From Cupriavidus sp. 2SB (GTDB taxonomy: Bacteria > Pseudomonadota > Gammaproteobacteria > Burkholderiales > Burkholderiaceae), in the NCBI RefSeq assembly GCF_005503625.1, contig NZ_SCMX01000068.1:1-37021 (forward strand): a stretch of DNA of 37,021 bases, given 5' to 3'. Shown piece after piece: positions 15,178 through 23,974 of this stretch (position 1 is the first letter of the stretch; each line of letters opens with the position of its first letter). The notes under the pieces were generated by a model. It was not told the origin of the DNA. It saw only the letters and a list, made by a program, of their open reading frames with translations, and did not search any database. Both the position numbers and the translations under genes were made by a program.

Positions 15178-16440
15178 ATGCGAAGAATCCTCACGCCGCT
15201 TGGGCTGGCGGCCGTATTTCATAGCCCGTTTCTGATCTCGATGCCTGCGATGGCGCAGGCGCCCGCGAACGTATCCGTCGCCTCCCCCGTGGAAGGTGCC
15301 GGACCGCTCGGCCTCGATGCCGCGCTCTCGCTGGCGGCGGCCAGCAATTTCACGCTGTCGGCGGCCGGCAAGGAGCTGGATTCCACCGAGGGCGGCATCA
15401 TGCAGGCCCGTACGATTCCGAATCCGGAAATCTCGGCAAGCATGGAAGACACGCGCAAGTCGACGCGCAGCACTACCGCGCAGGCCAATATCCCCATTGA
15501 ACTGGGTGGCAAGCGCTCCGCGCGCATCGGCGCGGCAGAACGCGCACGCGAGGTAGCGCAGGCCAGCCTGGCGAGTGTCCGCGCCGATATCCGCGCGCAG
15601 GTTATCGAATCGTTCTTCTCGGTATTGATTGCGCAGGAGCGCGTGAAGCTCGCCAACGGATCGGCAGATATCGCGCGGCGCGGCGCGCAGGCGGCGGCGC
15701 GGCGTGTGGCGGCTGGCAAGATTTCACCGGTCGACGAGACCAAGGCGCGCGTGGAGCAGGCCAATGCCGAGTTGGAACTGGCCGAAGCCACCGCGAGCCT
15801 GATGTCGGCGCGTCAGTCGCTGTCGGCACTTTGGGGCAACACGGCGCCGCAATTCTCCGAAGCACAGGGCGATCTGGATGCGTTGCCATCCCGGCCCGCA
15901 CCGGCCGCCTTGCAGAAGGCGCTCGACGACTCGCCGCTCGTGGCGATGAGCCGCGCGGAACTGGATCGGCGCGAGGCGGTGGTGGGCGTGGAACGTAGCC
16001 GCCAGTATCCCGACCTCACGCTGAGCCTCGGCGCCAAGCGCGACAACGATGCCAACCGCAATATGGCGGTGATCGGCGTGGCCATTCCGCTGCCGCTATT
16101 CGACCGCAACCAGGGCAACCTGTATCAGGCGATCCGTCAGGCGGACAAGGCGCAGGACGAGTATCTCGCCAATCGCATCGCGCTATCGCGCACGTTGCTG
16201 CAGGCGTCGAACCAGCTTTCCGTGTCGCGGGATTCGGCGCGGACGCTCAAGGACACCGTGCTGCCCGCTGCCGAACAGGCGTTCAACGCGGCGACCATCG
16301 GTTTCGATGCAGGCAAGTTCAGCTATCTCGACGTGCTCGACGCGCAGCGCACCCTGTTCCAGGCTCGCATCCGCTATCTCGGCGTGCTGGGCCAGACCTA
16401 CCAGTCCGCGACGACGATCGATCGCATCCTCGGACACTAA
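15178..16440 (+). CDS. czcC: CzcC-family outer-membrane channel of a heavy-metal RND efflux system
   Basis: A 420-residue TolC-like outer-membrane factor with a signal peptide (residues 1-26, ending near AMA-QA) and two outer-membrane-efflux repeats rich in long coiled-coil helices (about 45-225 and 240-415). Phrases such as NPEISASMEDTRKS, PIELGGKRSARI and AIPLPLFDRNQGN are characteristic of the CzcC branch. It would form the exit duct for metals pumped by CzcBA. It lies 72 bp after czcI and 28 bp before czcB, in one operon. Confidence 0.93.
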   Translation: MRRILTPLGLAAVFHSPFLISMPAMAQAPANVSVASPVEGAGPLGLDAALSLAAASNFTLSAAGKELDSTEGGIMQARTIPNPEISASMEDTRKSTRSTTAQANIPIELGGKRSARIGAAERAREVAQASLASVRADIRAQVIESFFSVLIAQERVKLANGSADIARRGAQAAARRVAAGKISPVDETKARVEQANAELELAEATASLMSARQSLSALWGNTAPQFSEAQGDLDALPSRPAPAALQKALDDSPLVAMSRAELDRREAVVGVERSRQYPDLTLSLGAKRDNDANRNMAVIGVAIPLPLFDRNQGNLYQAIRQADKAQDEYLANRIALSRTLLQASNQLSVSRDSARTLKDTVLPAAEQAFNAATIGFDAGKFSYLDVLDAQRTLFQARIRYLGVLGQTYQSATTIDRILGH

Positions 16441-16468
16441 AGCGGCGTACGTTCAGACGGAATTCATC

Positions 16469-17767
16469 ATGGCAATCACGAAGAAACAAAAGACCGCGAT
16501 CGCGGCAATCATCCTGGTAGGGGCGCTCGCCACTGGCGCTGCGCTGTTCACGAACATCGGCGGCAGTAGCGGCGGGCACGACGACGAGCATGCGCACGAG
16601 AAGGAGCATGCACACGAGAAAGAGCATGCGCATGACGAGAAGGAGCACGCGCACGACGAGAAGCACGACGACAAGGCGCAGCACGGCAAGGAAGAGGCAG
16701 ACGCCAAGGGCGGCAAGGACGCCCAGGAAGCGGGGACCCCGGACAGGATCGCGCTGACTGCGGAGCAGATCGCGAAGGCTGGCATCGTCGTGCAGGCGGC
16801 AGGTGCCGCGCAGGTGTCATCGGGCGTGGAATTTCCCGGCGAGATCCGCTTCAACGAAGACCGCACCGCCCACGTGGTGCCAAGACTGGCGGGTGTGGTC
16901 GAAAGCGTACCCGCGAACATCGGGCAACAGGTAAAGAAAGGACAGGTGCTTGCCGTGCTCGCCAGCACCACGCTGTCCGATCAGCGCAGCGAGCTGCTGG
17001 CGGCGCAGCGGCGCCTGGAACTGGCACGCACCACGCATGATCGGGAAAAGAAGCTCTGGGAAGGGAAGATTTCCGCGGAGCAGGATTACCTCGTGGCGCG
17101 CAACGCGCTGCAGGAGGCGCAGATCGCGGTGCAGAACGCGCAGCAGAAACTGACGGCGGTGGGCGCATCGACCAGTTCGTCGGCACTGAATCGCTATGAA
17201 CTGCGCGCGCCGTTCGACGGCATGATCGTGGAGAAGCACATCTCGCTGGGCGAGGCCGTGGCGGATAACACGAACGTCTTCACGCTGTCGGATCTCTCGG
17301 CGGTATGGGCGGAGTTCGTGGTGTCGGCGCAGGATCTCGACCGGGTGCGGCTTGGCGCGAAGGTCGAGGTTCGTTCGACCGCGTTCGATGGCAAGGCCGA
17401 GGGCACGGTGTCGTATGTGGGCTCGCTGCTCGGTGAACAGACGCGCACCGCCAAGGCGCGCGTGACGCTCACCAATCCGCAAATGGCATGGCGTCCGGGC
17501 TTGTTCGTCACGGTCCGCGTGATCGGTGCCGCCGTGGACGTGCCCGTTGCCGTACCGGCCGATGCCATACAGGAAGTGGAAGGGAAGACCGTGGTGTTCC
17601 TCTCGGCGCCGGACGGATTCACGATGCGCGCCGTGAAGGTCGGACGCACCAACGGCAAGGTCGTCGAAATCGTGGAAGGACTCGATGCCGGCGCACGCAT
17701 CGCCACGGCCAACAGTTTCGTGCTGAAGGCCGAACTCGGCAAGTCCAGCGCCGAGCATAGCCACTGA
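16469..17767 (+). CDS. czcB: CzcB-family periplasmic adaptor with His-rich N-terminus
   Basis: A 432-residue membrane-fusion (adaptor) protein linking CzcA to CzcC. An N-terminal membrane anchor or signal (residues 8-29) is followed by a metal-binding stretch at 37-72 made of short repeats of the type HEKEHA and HDEKEHA, then barrel-sandwich (lipoyl) halves around a coiled-coil hairpin and beta-barrel domains. His-rich N-termini occur in CzcB-type adaptors and may bind Zn or Co and pass it to the pump. Start ATG at 16469; the frame is open upstream inside czcC but that is out of context. It ends 14 bp before czcA. Confidence 0.94.
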   Translation: MAITKKQKTAIAAIILVGALATGAALFTNIGGSSGGHDDEHAHEKEHAHEKEHAHDEKEHAHDEKHDDKAQHGKEEADAKGGKDAQEAGTPDRIALTAEQIAKAGIVVQAAGAAQVSSGVEFPGEIRFNEDRTAHVVPRLAGVVESVPANIGQQVKKGQVLAVLASTTLSDQRSELLAAQRRLELARTTHDREKKLWEGKISAEQDYLVARNALQEAQIAVQNAQQKLTAVGASTSSSALNRYELRAPFDGMIVEKHISLGEAVADNTNVFTLSDLSAVWAEFVVSAQDLDRVRLGAKVEVRSTAFDGKAEGTVSYVGSLLGEQTRTAKARVTLTNPQMAWRPGLFVTVRVIGAAVDVPVAVPADAIQEVEGKTVVFLSAPDGFTMRAVKVGRTNGKVVEIVEGLDAGARIATANSFVLKAELGKSSAEHSH

Positions 17768-17781
17768 ACCGGGAGCACGCC

Positions 17782-20700
17782 ATGTTCGAACGTCTGATCC
17801 GGTTCGCCATCGAGCAGCGATGGCTGGTGTTGCTGGCCGTGCTTGCCATGGCCGCGCTCGGTGTCTACAACTATTCGCGCCTGCCCATCGATGCGGTGCC
17901 CGACATCACCAATGTGCAGGTGCAGATCAACACCTCGGCCCCTGGATATTCCCCGCTGGAGACCGAGCAGCGCGTGACGTATCCGCTCGAAACCGTGATG
18001 GCCGGCCTGCCAGGGTTGCAGCAGACGCGTTCGCTGTCGCGCTACGGGCTGTCGCAGATCACGGTGATCTTCAAGGATGGCTCGGATGTCCACTTCGCGC
18101 GGCAGTTGGTCAACCAGCGGCTGCAGGAGGCAAAGGGTAACCTGCCACCGGGCGTGGTGCCGGCGATGGGCCCCATCTCTACGGGCCTTGGGGAAATCTA
18201 TCTGTGGACTGTGGAAGCCGATGAAGGCGCGCGCAAGGCGGACGGCACGCGCTACACGCTCGCCGATCTGCGCGAGCTGCAGGACTGGGTGGTGCGCCCG
18301 CAATTGCGTACCGTGCCGGGTGTTACCGAAATCAACACGATTGGCGGCTTCGACAAGCAGTACCTCGTGGCCCCAAGCCTTGAGCGTCTGGCGTCGTATG
18401 GGCTGACGCTCGGCGATGTGGTGACCGCGCTGGAGCGCAACAACGACAACGTTGGTGCGGGCTATATCGAGCGACGGGGCGAGCAGTATCTGGTGCGTGC
18501 GCCGGGCCAGGTGAAATCGGAAGACGATATCCGCAACGTGATCGTTGGCACGGCACAGGGCCAGCCGATCCGCATCCGCGATATCGGCAACGTCGAAATC
18601 GGCCGCGAACTGCGTACGGGCGCGGCCACCGACAACGGCAGGGAAGTGGTGCTCGGTACGGTGTTCATGCTGATCGGCGAGAACAGCCGCGCAGTGTCGC
18701 GGGCGGTGGACGAGCGCGTGGCATCCATCAACCGCACGATGCCGGACGGTGTGCAGATCGTGACGGTGTATGACCGCACCAAGCTGGTGGACAAGGCCAT
18801 TGCCACGGTCAAGAACAACCTGCTCGAAGGCGCGGTGCTGGTCATCGTGATCCTGTTCCTGTTCCTCGGCAATGTGCGCGCGGCGCTGATTACGGCGCTC
18901 GTCATTCCGCTGTCGATGCTGTTCACGTTCACGGGCATGGTGCACTACCGCATCAGTGCGAACCTGATGAGTCTTGGCGCGCTCGATTTCGGGATCATCG
19001 TGGACGGCGCGGTCGTGATCGTGGAAAACTGCGTGCGGCGGCTCGCGCACGCACAAGGGGTGCAAGGCAGACCGCTCACACGGTCCGAGCGATTCGAGGA
19101 AGTGTTCGCCGCTGCGCGCGAGGCGCGTCGTCCGCTGCTGTACGGTCAGTTGATCATCATGATCGTCTACCTGCCGATCTTCGCGCTGACGGGCGTGGAA
19201 GGAAAGATGTTCCATCCGATGGCCTTCACGGTGGTGCTGGCGCTGCTCGGCGCGATGATTCTCTCGGTCACGTTCGTGCCGGCTGCGGTGGCGCTGTTCA
19301 TCGGCAATCGCGTGGCGGAGAAAGAGAACCGGCTCATGCTGTGGGCGAAGGCGCGCTATGCACCGCTGCTGGAGCGCTCGCTGGCGAATGCGCCGGTGGT
19401 ACTGACGCTCGCCGGTGTATCGGTGGTGTTCTGTCTGGCAATTGCCACGCGGCTCGGCAGCGAGTTCATCCCCAACCTCAATGAGGGCGACATGGCGATT
19501 CAGGCGCTGCGCATTCCGGCCACGAGCCTGACGCAATCGGTCGAGATGCAGAAGACCATCGAAACCACGCTGAAAGCGAAATTCCCGGAGATCGAACGCA
19601 TCTTTGCACGCACGGGTACGGCGGAAATTGCATCCGACCCGATGCCGCCGAATATCTCCGACGGCTACGTCATGCTCAAGCCGGAGAAGGATTGGCCAAA
19701 GCCGAAGAAGACGCACGCCGAGCTGCTGGCCGCCATCCGCGAGGAAGCGGGCAAGATTCCGGGCAATGCGTACGAGTTCTCGCAGCCGATCCAGCTTCGC
19801 TTCAACGAGTTGCTCTCGGGCGTGCGTTCCGATGTGGCTGTGAAGATCTTCGGCGACGACAACGCGGTGCTCGACGAGACCGCGAAGAAGGTGGCGACGG
19901 TGCTGCAAGGTATAGCAGGCGCACAGGAGGTCAAGGTGGAGCAAACCACCGGGCTGCCGATGTTGACCGTGAACATCGACCGCGACAAGGCCGCGCGCTA
20001 CGGCTTGAACATGAGCGATGTGCAGGACGCCGTGGCAGTCGGCATCGGCGGACGCGAAGCGGGTCTGTTCTTCCAGGGGGATCGACGCTTCAATATCGTC
20101 GTGCGATTGCCGGAGGCAGTGCGTGCCGACATCGAAGCGCTGCGCAGGTTGCCGATCCCGCTGCCGAAGGGTAGCGCAGCCGATGCCCGCACCACGTTTA
20201 TTCCGCTGAGCGAGATTGCGACGCTCGACATGGCGCCAGGCCCCAACCAGATTTCGCGCGAGGACGGCAAGCGCCGGATCGTGGTCAGTGCAAACGTGCG
20301 CGGCCGGGATATCGGCTCGTTCGTGCCGGAAGCAGAGAGCGCGATCCAGAGTCAGGTCAAGCTGCCAGCCGGGTACTGGACCACGTGGGGCGGCACTTTC
20401 GAGCAACTGCAGTCTGCGAAACAGCGTCTGCAGGTGGTGGTGCCCGTGGCGCTGCTGCTGGTGTTTATCCTGCTGTTCGCGATGTTCAACAACCTCAAGG
20501 ATGGCCTGCTCGTGTTCACGGGTATTCCGTTCGCGTTGACGGGCGGCATTCTTGCGCTGTGGCTGCGCGGCATTCCGTTGTCGATCTCGGCGGCGGTGGG
20601 CTTTATCGCGCTATGCGGGGTTGCCGTGCTGAACGGACTGGTGATGTTGTCGTTCATCCGCTCGTTGCGTGAGGATGGACACAGTCTCGACGATGCGGTG

Positions 20701-20961
20701 CGTACCGGCGCGCTGACGCGACTGCGCCCTGTGCTGATGACCGCGCTCGTGGCATCGCTGGGATTTGTGCCGATGGCGATTGCCACGGGAACCGGGGCCG
20801 AGGTGCAACGTCCGTTGGCGACCGTAGTGATCGGCGGCATCCTGTCCTCAACCGCGCTGACGTTGCTGGTGCTGCCAGTGCTATATCGACTGGTTCATCG
20901 AAAGGAAGCCGGCAGCACCGCTATCGCACAGGCTGCCCCATCGGTGCCGGAAACCGCGTGA
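17782..20961 (+). CDS. czcA: CzcA-family heavy-metal RND proton antiporter (HME1 type)
   Basis: A 1059-residue inner-membrane RND pump with the usual 12-helix, two-porter-loop plan. The helix-4 signature DFGIIVDGAVVIVEN places D402, D408 and E415 at the same numbers as the proton-relay residues of Cupriavidus CzcA, which marks the divalent-cation (Zn/Co/Cd) HME1 group and not the Cu/Ag group. GGGAG lies six bases before the start. With CzcB and CzcC it would export metal from periplasm or cytoplasm across the outer membrane. No CzcD or CzcRS regulator follows: only 10 bp separate its stop from the convergent anti-sigma gene. Confidence 0.96.
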   Translation: MFERLIRFAIEQRWLVLLAVLAMAALGVYNYSRLPIDAVPDITNVQVQINTSAPGYSPLETEQRVTYPLETVMAGLPGLQQTRSLSRYGLSQITVIFKDGSDVHFARQLVNQRLQEAKGNLPPGVVPAMGPISTGLGEIYLWTVEADEGARKADGTRYTLADLRELQDWVVRPQLRTVPGVTEINTIGGFDKQYLVAPSLERLASYGLTLGDVVTALERNNDNVGAGYIERRGEQYLVRAPGQVKSEDDIRNVIVGTAQGQPIRIRDIGNVEIGRELRTGAATDNGREVVLGTVFMLIGENSRAVSRAVDERVASINRTMPDGVQIVTVYDRTKLVDKAIATVKNNLLEGAVLVIVILFLFLGNVRAALITALVIPLSMLFTFTGMVHYRISANLMSLGALDFGIIVDGAVVIVENCVRRLAHAQGVQGRPLTRSERFEEVFAAAREARRPLLYGQLIIMIVYLPIFALTGVEGKMFHPMAFTVVLALLGAMILSVTFVPAAVALFIGNRVAEKENRLMLWAKARYAPLLERSLANAPVVLTLAGVSVVFCLAIATRLGSEFIPNLNEGDMAIQALRIPATSLTQSVEMQKTIETTLKAKFPEIERIFARTGTAEIASDPMPPNISDGYVMLKPEKDWPKPKKTHAELLAAIREEAGKIPGNAYEFSQPIQLRFNELLSGVRSDVAVKIFGDDNAVLDETAKKVATVLQGIAGAQEVKVEQTTGLPMLTVNIDRDKAARYGLNMSDVQDAVAVGIGGREAGLFFQGDRRFNIVVRLPEAVRADIEALRRLPIPLPKGSAADARTTFIPLSEIATLDMAPGPNQISREDGKRRIVVSANVRGRDIGSFVPEAESAIQSQVKLPAGYWTTWGGTFEQLQSAKQRLQVVVPVALLLVFILLFAMFNNLKDGLLVFTGIPFALTGGILALWLRGIPLSISAAVGFIALCGVAVLNGLVMLSFIRSLREDGHSLDDAVRTGALTRLRPVLMTALVASLGFVPMAIATGTGAEVQRPLATVVIGGILSSTALTLLVLPVLYRLVHRKEAGSTAIAQAAPSVPETA

Positions 20962-20965
20962 GCGG

Positions 20966-20991
20966 GCGCGATCAACCGACCCGGATCGCGC
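20966..20991. terminator. Possible shared hairpin between convergent czcA and anti-sigma genes
   Basis: GCGCGATC at 20966-20973 pairs perfectly with GATCGCGC at 20984-20991 around a 10-nt loop. It begins just after the czcA stop and covers the stop and last codons of the convergent anti-sigma gene. No T run follows on either strand, so intrinsic termination is uncertain. Confidence 0.4.
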
Positions 20992-21697
20992 GGCCGATAT
21001 AGAGAATGGGTCCGGTGGGTCGTCCGGTCGGTGATCCGGCGGGCGGCTCCAGCGTGATCTCGAACAACTGGTTTGGCTGCAGTGGCGGCAACTTGTTGAT
21101 CGGGATCTCCAGCCGCTGGCCGGGACGTACAAGTCCCAGCGATACCGGCCCCGCCCAATCGTCGGCCTTGGTCCAGAACTGCAGGCTGCGCCCACTCGGC
21201 GCGGCTTGCGATGACAGTGAAACCAGCGACAACGTGCGGTCGGACGACGCCTGGATCAGCCAGCCCGGCGTCTTGTCGCGCGGCTCGGCGAGCACCACGA
21301 CATAGCGCGGACCCGCAGGCGCCAGGACTTGCGAGCCCAGCAAGACGCCCAACACCACCGCACACGCGGATGCCCCAAGCGCGAGACCGCGCCACACGGC
21401 CAGTGTGCTCCACCAGTTTTCTGTCTTGTCTTTTTTGATCGAGCGAAGTCCGACGCTGGCCGCGATGCGATGCCACAGCGCAGCGGAAGGCTGCACCGGC
21501 TCGGCAAGCGCGGTAAGCGGATGCATGCGGCTTTCCCATTCGCGCACCCTTGCGGCGAATCCGGCATCGGCGCGCATGCGCTGTTCCACGTCCTCGCGTT
21601 GCGATTGGGAGAGTGTGCCGATCACGTACTCGGCGGCAAGCTGGTCCAGCGCATCGTCTGGCTCTCGGTCGTCGGGACCGGGTGTGCCGGCACTCAT
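20972..21697 (-). CDS. RskA-like anti-sigma factor
   Basis: A 241-residue membrane-anchored anti-sigma factor. The N-terminal part (residues 15-60, DALDQLAAEYVIGTLSQSQR) is the sigma-binding domain of the RskA/SigK type; a single membrane helix lies at about 101-126; the outer C-terminal domain matches the anti-sigma-K domain. It would hold the ECF sigma factor inactive at the membrane until a periplasmic signal. Its ATG overlaps the sigma stop as ATGA, which supports the 21697 start over the longer open frame to 21856. Confidence 0.9.
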   Translation of the reverse strand: MSAGTPGPDDREPDDALDQLAAEYVIGTLSQSQREDVEQRMRADAGFAARVREWESRMHPLTALAEPVQPSAALWHRIAASVGLRSIKKDKTENWWSTLAVWRGLALGASACAVVLGVLLGSQVLAPAGPRYVVVLAEPRDKTPGWLIQASSDRTLSLVSLSSQAAPSGRSLQFWTKADDWAGPVSLGLVRPGQRLEIPINKLPPLQPNQLFEITLEPPAGSPTGRPTGPILYIGRAIRVG

Positions 21698-22302
21698 TGC
21701 ATGCACTCCTTTAGCGCGCGCAGGCCGCGTCGAATCCACGCCTTGACGCTGCCAAGCGGCGCGCCCAGGCGGGTGGCAACTTCCGCATGCGAGCAACCAT
21801 CGAGATAGGCCAGCAGGATGCTCTCGCGCTTTGGTGGGTCGAGCTGGGTCAGGCAATCACCGAGACGACCCGCCAGCACGCGCTGCTCCGCCGCATCGAT
21901 CTCGTCGCCGTACGCTGCCAGTGCTGCCTCGGCATCGAGCGCCTCTGCGGTGTCCTCATCGACCGTTACGGTGCGCAAGCGACTGCGCACCACGTTCAGG
22001 GCCTCGTGCCGTACGATCGAGAACAGCCACCCGCGCGCCTCGCCCCGGTTGCCGTCGAAGCTGCCGGCGGCGTTCCAGATTTTCAGGAAGGCATCGTGCA
22101 GGACATCCTCGGCCGTCTGCCGATCCCTGACGATGCGCAACGCCACGCCCAGCAGATAGGGCGAGGCGTGATCGTAGAGGCGGCGCAGCGCCCCCGCATC
22201 ACGCTTCGCGCAACCGGCAAGGGCGCCCGCGTAATCGAACAAATCCTGAATGCGAGGCGCAGCGGTGTCCAAATTGGCGTCCTGGGTCTGCCCCTTTGTC
22301 AC
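21694..22302 (-). CDS. ECF-family sigma factor (SigK-like)
   Basis: A protein of up to 202 residues with sigma70 region 2 (about 30-100, LRIVRDRQTAEDVLHDAFLK) and region 4 (about 140-200, with DGCSHAEVATRLGAPLGSVKAWIRRGL). It directs RNA polymerase to stress or envelope promoters and is coupled to its anti-sigma gene. The start is uncertain: the longest frame begins with GTG at 22302 and lacks a ribosome site, while TTG at 22272 has AGGA six bases upstream. A TATGAT box at 22317-22322 would put the transcript start only a few bases before the GTG, which favours the inner start or leaderless translation. Confidence 0.92.
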   Translation of the reverse strand: MTKGQTQDANLDTAAPRIQDLFDYAGALAGCAKRDAGALRRLYDHASPYLLGVALRIVRDRQTAEDVLHDAFLKIWNAAGSFDGNRGEARGWLFSIVRHEALNVVRSRLRTVTVDEDTAEALDAEAALAAYGDEIDAAEQRVLAGRLGDCLTQLDPPKRESILLAYLDGCSHAEVATRLGAPLGSVKAWIRRGLRALKECMQ

Positions 22303-22316
22303 GAGGCGATGGGCGC

Positions 22317-22342
22317 ATCATAGCCGCCCAACGCACGTTTCA
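22317..22342 (-). promoter_or_regulatory. Candidate promoter of the ECF sigma/anti-sigma operon
   Basis: On the minus strand TGAAAC (22337-22342) lies 14 bp before TATGAT (22317-22322). The -10 box is close to sigma70 consensus, while TGAAAC resembles the AAC-type -35 motif of many ECF promoters, so self-activation is possible. It sits in the 55-bp gap after the DUF3455 lipoprotein gene. Confidence 0.35.
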
Positions 22343-22357
22343 GGCGCCCGGCCGATT

Positions 22358-22903
22358 TCAGGACGCTTTCCAGAACAGATAGTCGGCCTGATAACCCACG
22401 GTCTGCTTCGCCCCGACATTGGCGCTGGAGCACGGCATGCTCGGCGCCACACCACCCTTCGTGGCGACGCGCTGAATGAACGTGACCCCCATCATGCTGC
22501 CCGCGCCCATCGCCGGATTGGCCTTGACCAGTTGATGCGGAATGTTCCCGTCACCGCCCGGCGCCGTGGCGACCTGCGTAGCAGTGACCTTCGACCCATC
22601 GCTCGATTCCCACGTAGCCGGCGGCCCGTAGTACTTGCCAACCGTCGCGCCGCCACGATCCTTCAGCACGGCAGTGGGACCGACGAAAACCCATTCGTGT
22701 TCGGCCTGGGTGTTGGCTTTCACACGGCATTCATAGAGCAACTGACCGCTGCCAACGGTCTGCATGGCCATCTTGTTGCCAGCCGGCACTCGAATGGCTT
22801 CCGCCACAGGCGCGGGTGGCGTCATCGACATATTGCCGCTGTTGGAAGCGCAGGCGGAGAGGAGTACTGCGGCGGAGGCGGAGAAGAATACGCTGCGAAT
22901 CAT
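22358..22903 (-). CDS. DUF3455-type lipoprotein
   Basis: A 181-residue protein with a lipoprotein signal peptide (lipobox LSAC, acylated Cys at 18) and a DUF3455-like domain marked by QLLYECRVK, EWVFVGPTAVL, GGATVGKYYGPPATWESSDG and a C-terminal YQADYLFWK. Function of the family is unknown. GGGAG lies six bases before the ATG. It is on the same strand as the ECF sigma gene, 55 bp ahead of it, and could be part of that stress regulon (inference). A dyad at 22938-22959 lies in its upstream region. Confidence 0.83.
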   Translation of the reverse strand: MIRSVFFSASAAVLLSACASNSGNMSMTPPAPVAEAIRVPAGNKMAMQTVGSGQLLYECRVKANTQAEHEWVFVGPTAVLKDRGGATVGKYYGPPATWESSDGSKVTATQVATAPGGDGNIPHQLVKANPAMGAGSMMGVTFIQRVATKGGVAPSMPCSSANVGAKQTVGYQADYLFWKAS

Positions 22904-22937
22904 GGTGGACTCCCGGTAGGGTAAAGCGCATCGAAGG

Positions 22938-22959
22938 ATGCAAACCTCGGGGTTTGCAT
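22938..22959. promoter_or_regulatory. Perfect dyad upstream of the DUF3455 lipoprotein gene
   Basis: ATGCAAACC at 22938-22946 and GGTTTGCAT at 22951-22959 form a perfect 9-bp inverted repeat around TCGG, 35-56 bases before the lipoprotein ATG at 22903. A related half-site (GGTTTGGATGC, 22982-22992) follows. There is no T run, so an operator or a leader hairpin is likelier than a terminator. Confidence 0.5.
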
Positions 22960-23008
22960 AGGCTCTACACGGGAGGGGGTGGTTTGGATGCAGGGGGAGG
23001 GGAAACCC

Positions 23009-23974
23009 TTAGGGCGTTCGCGAGCAGATGATCTGCAAATCCCCTTTCTCGATCCCGGCGAACTCGATCTCGGGCGGGAACTTTGGCTCCACGCAGAGCA
23101 GCATGGCAATCCAGTGTAGTGCGGCACGCGCGAGATCAATCGGTGCAAGGCAAGGCAGCAAGATCCACCACAATGGACCGCCATGCAACAGCCGCTCGGG
23201 ATATAGGTAGAAGATTTCCAGAAGCGACATATGTGGCCACACGCCTTTCCATAATCGAAATCGAGGTGTTGGCACCGTGTTGGGTCCTTCCTCCATATAG
23301 CGGCGGATGTATTCCCACCAGGCGCGGCCACGCGCAGCGTTGCCTGCGGCACGGCCCACGAAAATCAGGCCACGCGCTTGCGCGGCTTCCATGTCGACCC
23401 AGCCCATGATCAGCCGACCGCTGCTTTTCTCTGGCTCGTGGTCGTCCAGCGTCGCGATGACATCGTCCCAGTCGTAGGTGTTGATGCCACCGGCATGAGG
23501 GGGCTGATGGACATACACCTTTCGAGTGACGCGATGAAAGCGGATGAGCGTGCGACGGGTGGTGAAGTAATCTTTGCGGAGTAGGGGGAGGGCAAGCCGT
23601 TTGACCGCCCATACCACTGCGCTGAGCAGAAAAATCATGAGAACTAGAACGAACAAGGTCGCTCCTCGACTGGCGACGACATCCCCCGATTCCGTAACTC
23701 CTTTTACAAGGCTTACCGCTAGGATGCGTACCCCATCGCTCAAAAAGCCGATCACTCCAAGCGGAATAACAGAAACCGCGAAACCAAACATCCCACGCTG
23801 GGCCTCGAACTGCCCGCACACTTCCAGATAGGTATCGTTCTTCTTGAATACCGATGCATTGGCAATCGGACGCTCTGCAGCACGCTCCTCGTGTGGCATC
23901 GCTCCGGTATCCAGACTGGTATCGACGTCGGGGGCGTCCTTCAAGCCGATCGCAATGATTTCCTCGACCAGCAT
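23009..23974 (-). CDS. Membrane protein of the effector module (DUF6708-like), candidate immunity protein
   Basis: A 321-residue protein with two hydrophobic segments near residues 65-90 and 105-128, a soluble region with RRTLIRFHRVTRKVYVHQP and TYDWDDVIATLDDHEP, and two further hydrophobic stretches near 268-295. It resembles DUF6708 proteins found beside T6SS effectors, but I place it there from memory of the pattern only. Its ATG shares one base with the effector stop (TGATG) and has GGAG six bases upstream; a GTG one codon earlier is less likely. In Vibrio the gene after vasX is the membrane immunity gene tsiV2, so this position fits an immunity protein (inference). Confidence 0.68.
   Translation of the reverse strand: MLVEEIIAIGLKDAPDVDTSLDTGAMPHEERAAERPIANASVFKKNDTYLEVCGQFEAQRGMFGFAVSVIPLGVIGFLSDGVRILAVSLVKGVTESGDVVASRGATLFVLVLMIFLLSAVVWAVKRLALPLLRKDYFTTRRTLIRFHRVTRKVYVHQPPHAGGINTYDWDDVIATLDDHEPEKSSGRLIMGWVDMEAAQARGLIFVGRAAGNAARGRAWWEYIRRYMEEGPNTVPTPRFRLWKGVWPHMSLLEIFYLYPERLLHGGPLWWILLPCLAPIDLARAALHWIAMLLCVEPKFPPEIEFAGIEKGDLQIICSRTP

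Noticed and set aside
17194..20406. 1070-codon open frame on the minus strand opposite czcA and czcB
   Set aside because: Same cause; the sense frames give clear CzcB and CzcA proteins, while the antisense product is Arg/His-rich with no family features.
20966..20991. Strong bidirectional intrinsic terminator
   Set aside because: The stem is perfect but there is no T run on either strand, so it is listed only as a possible hairpin.
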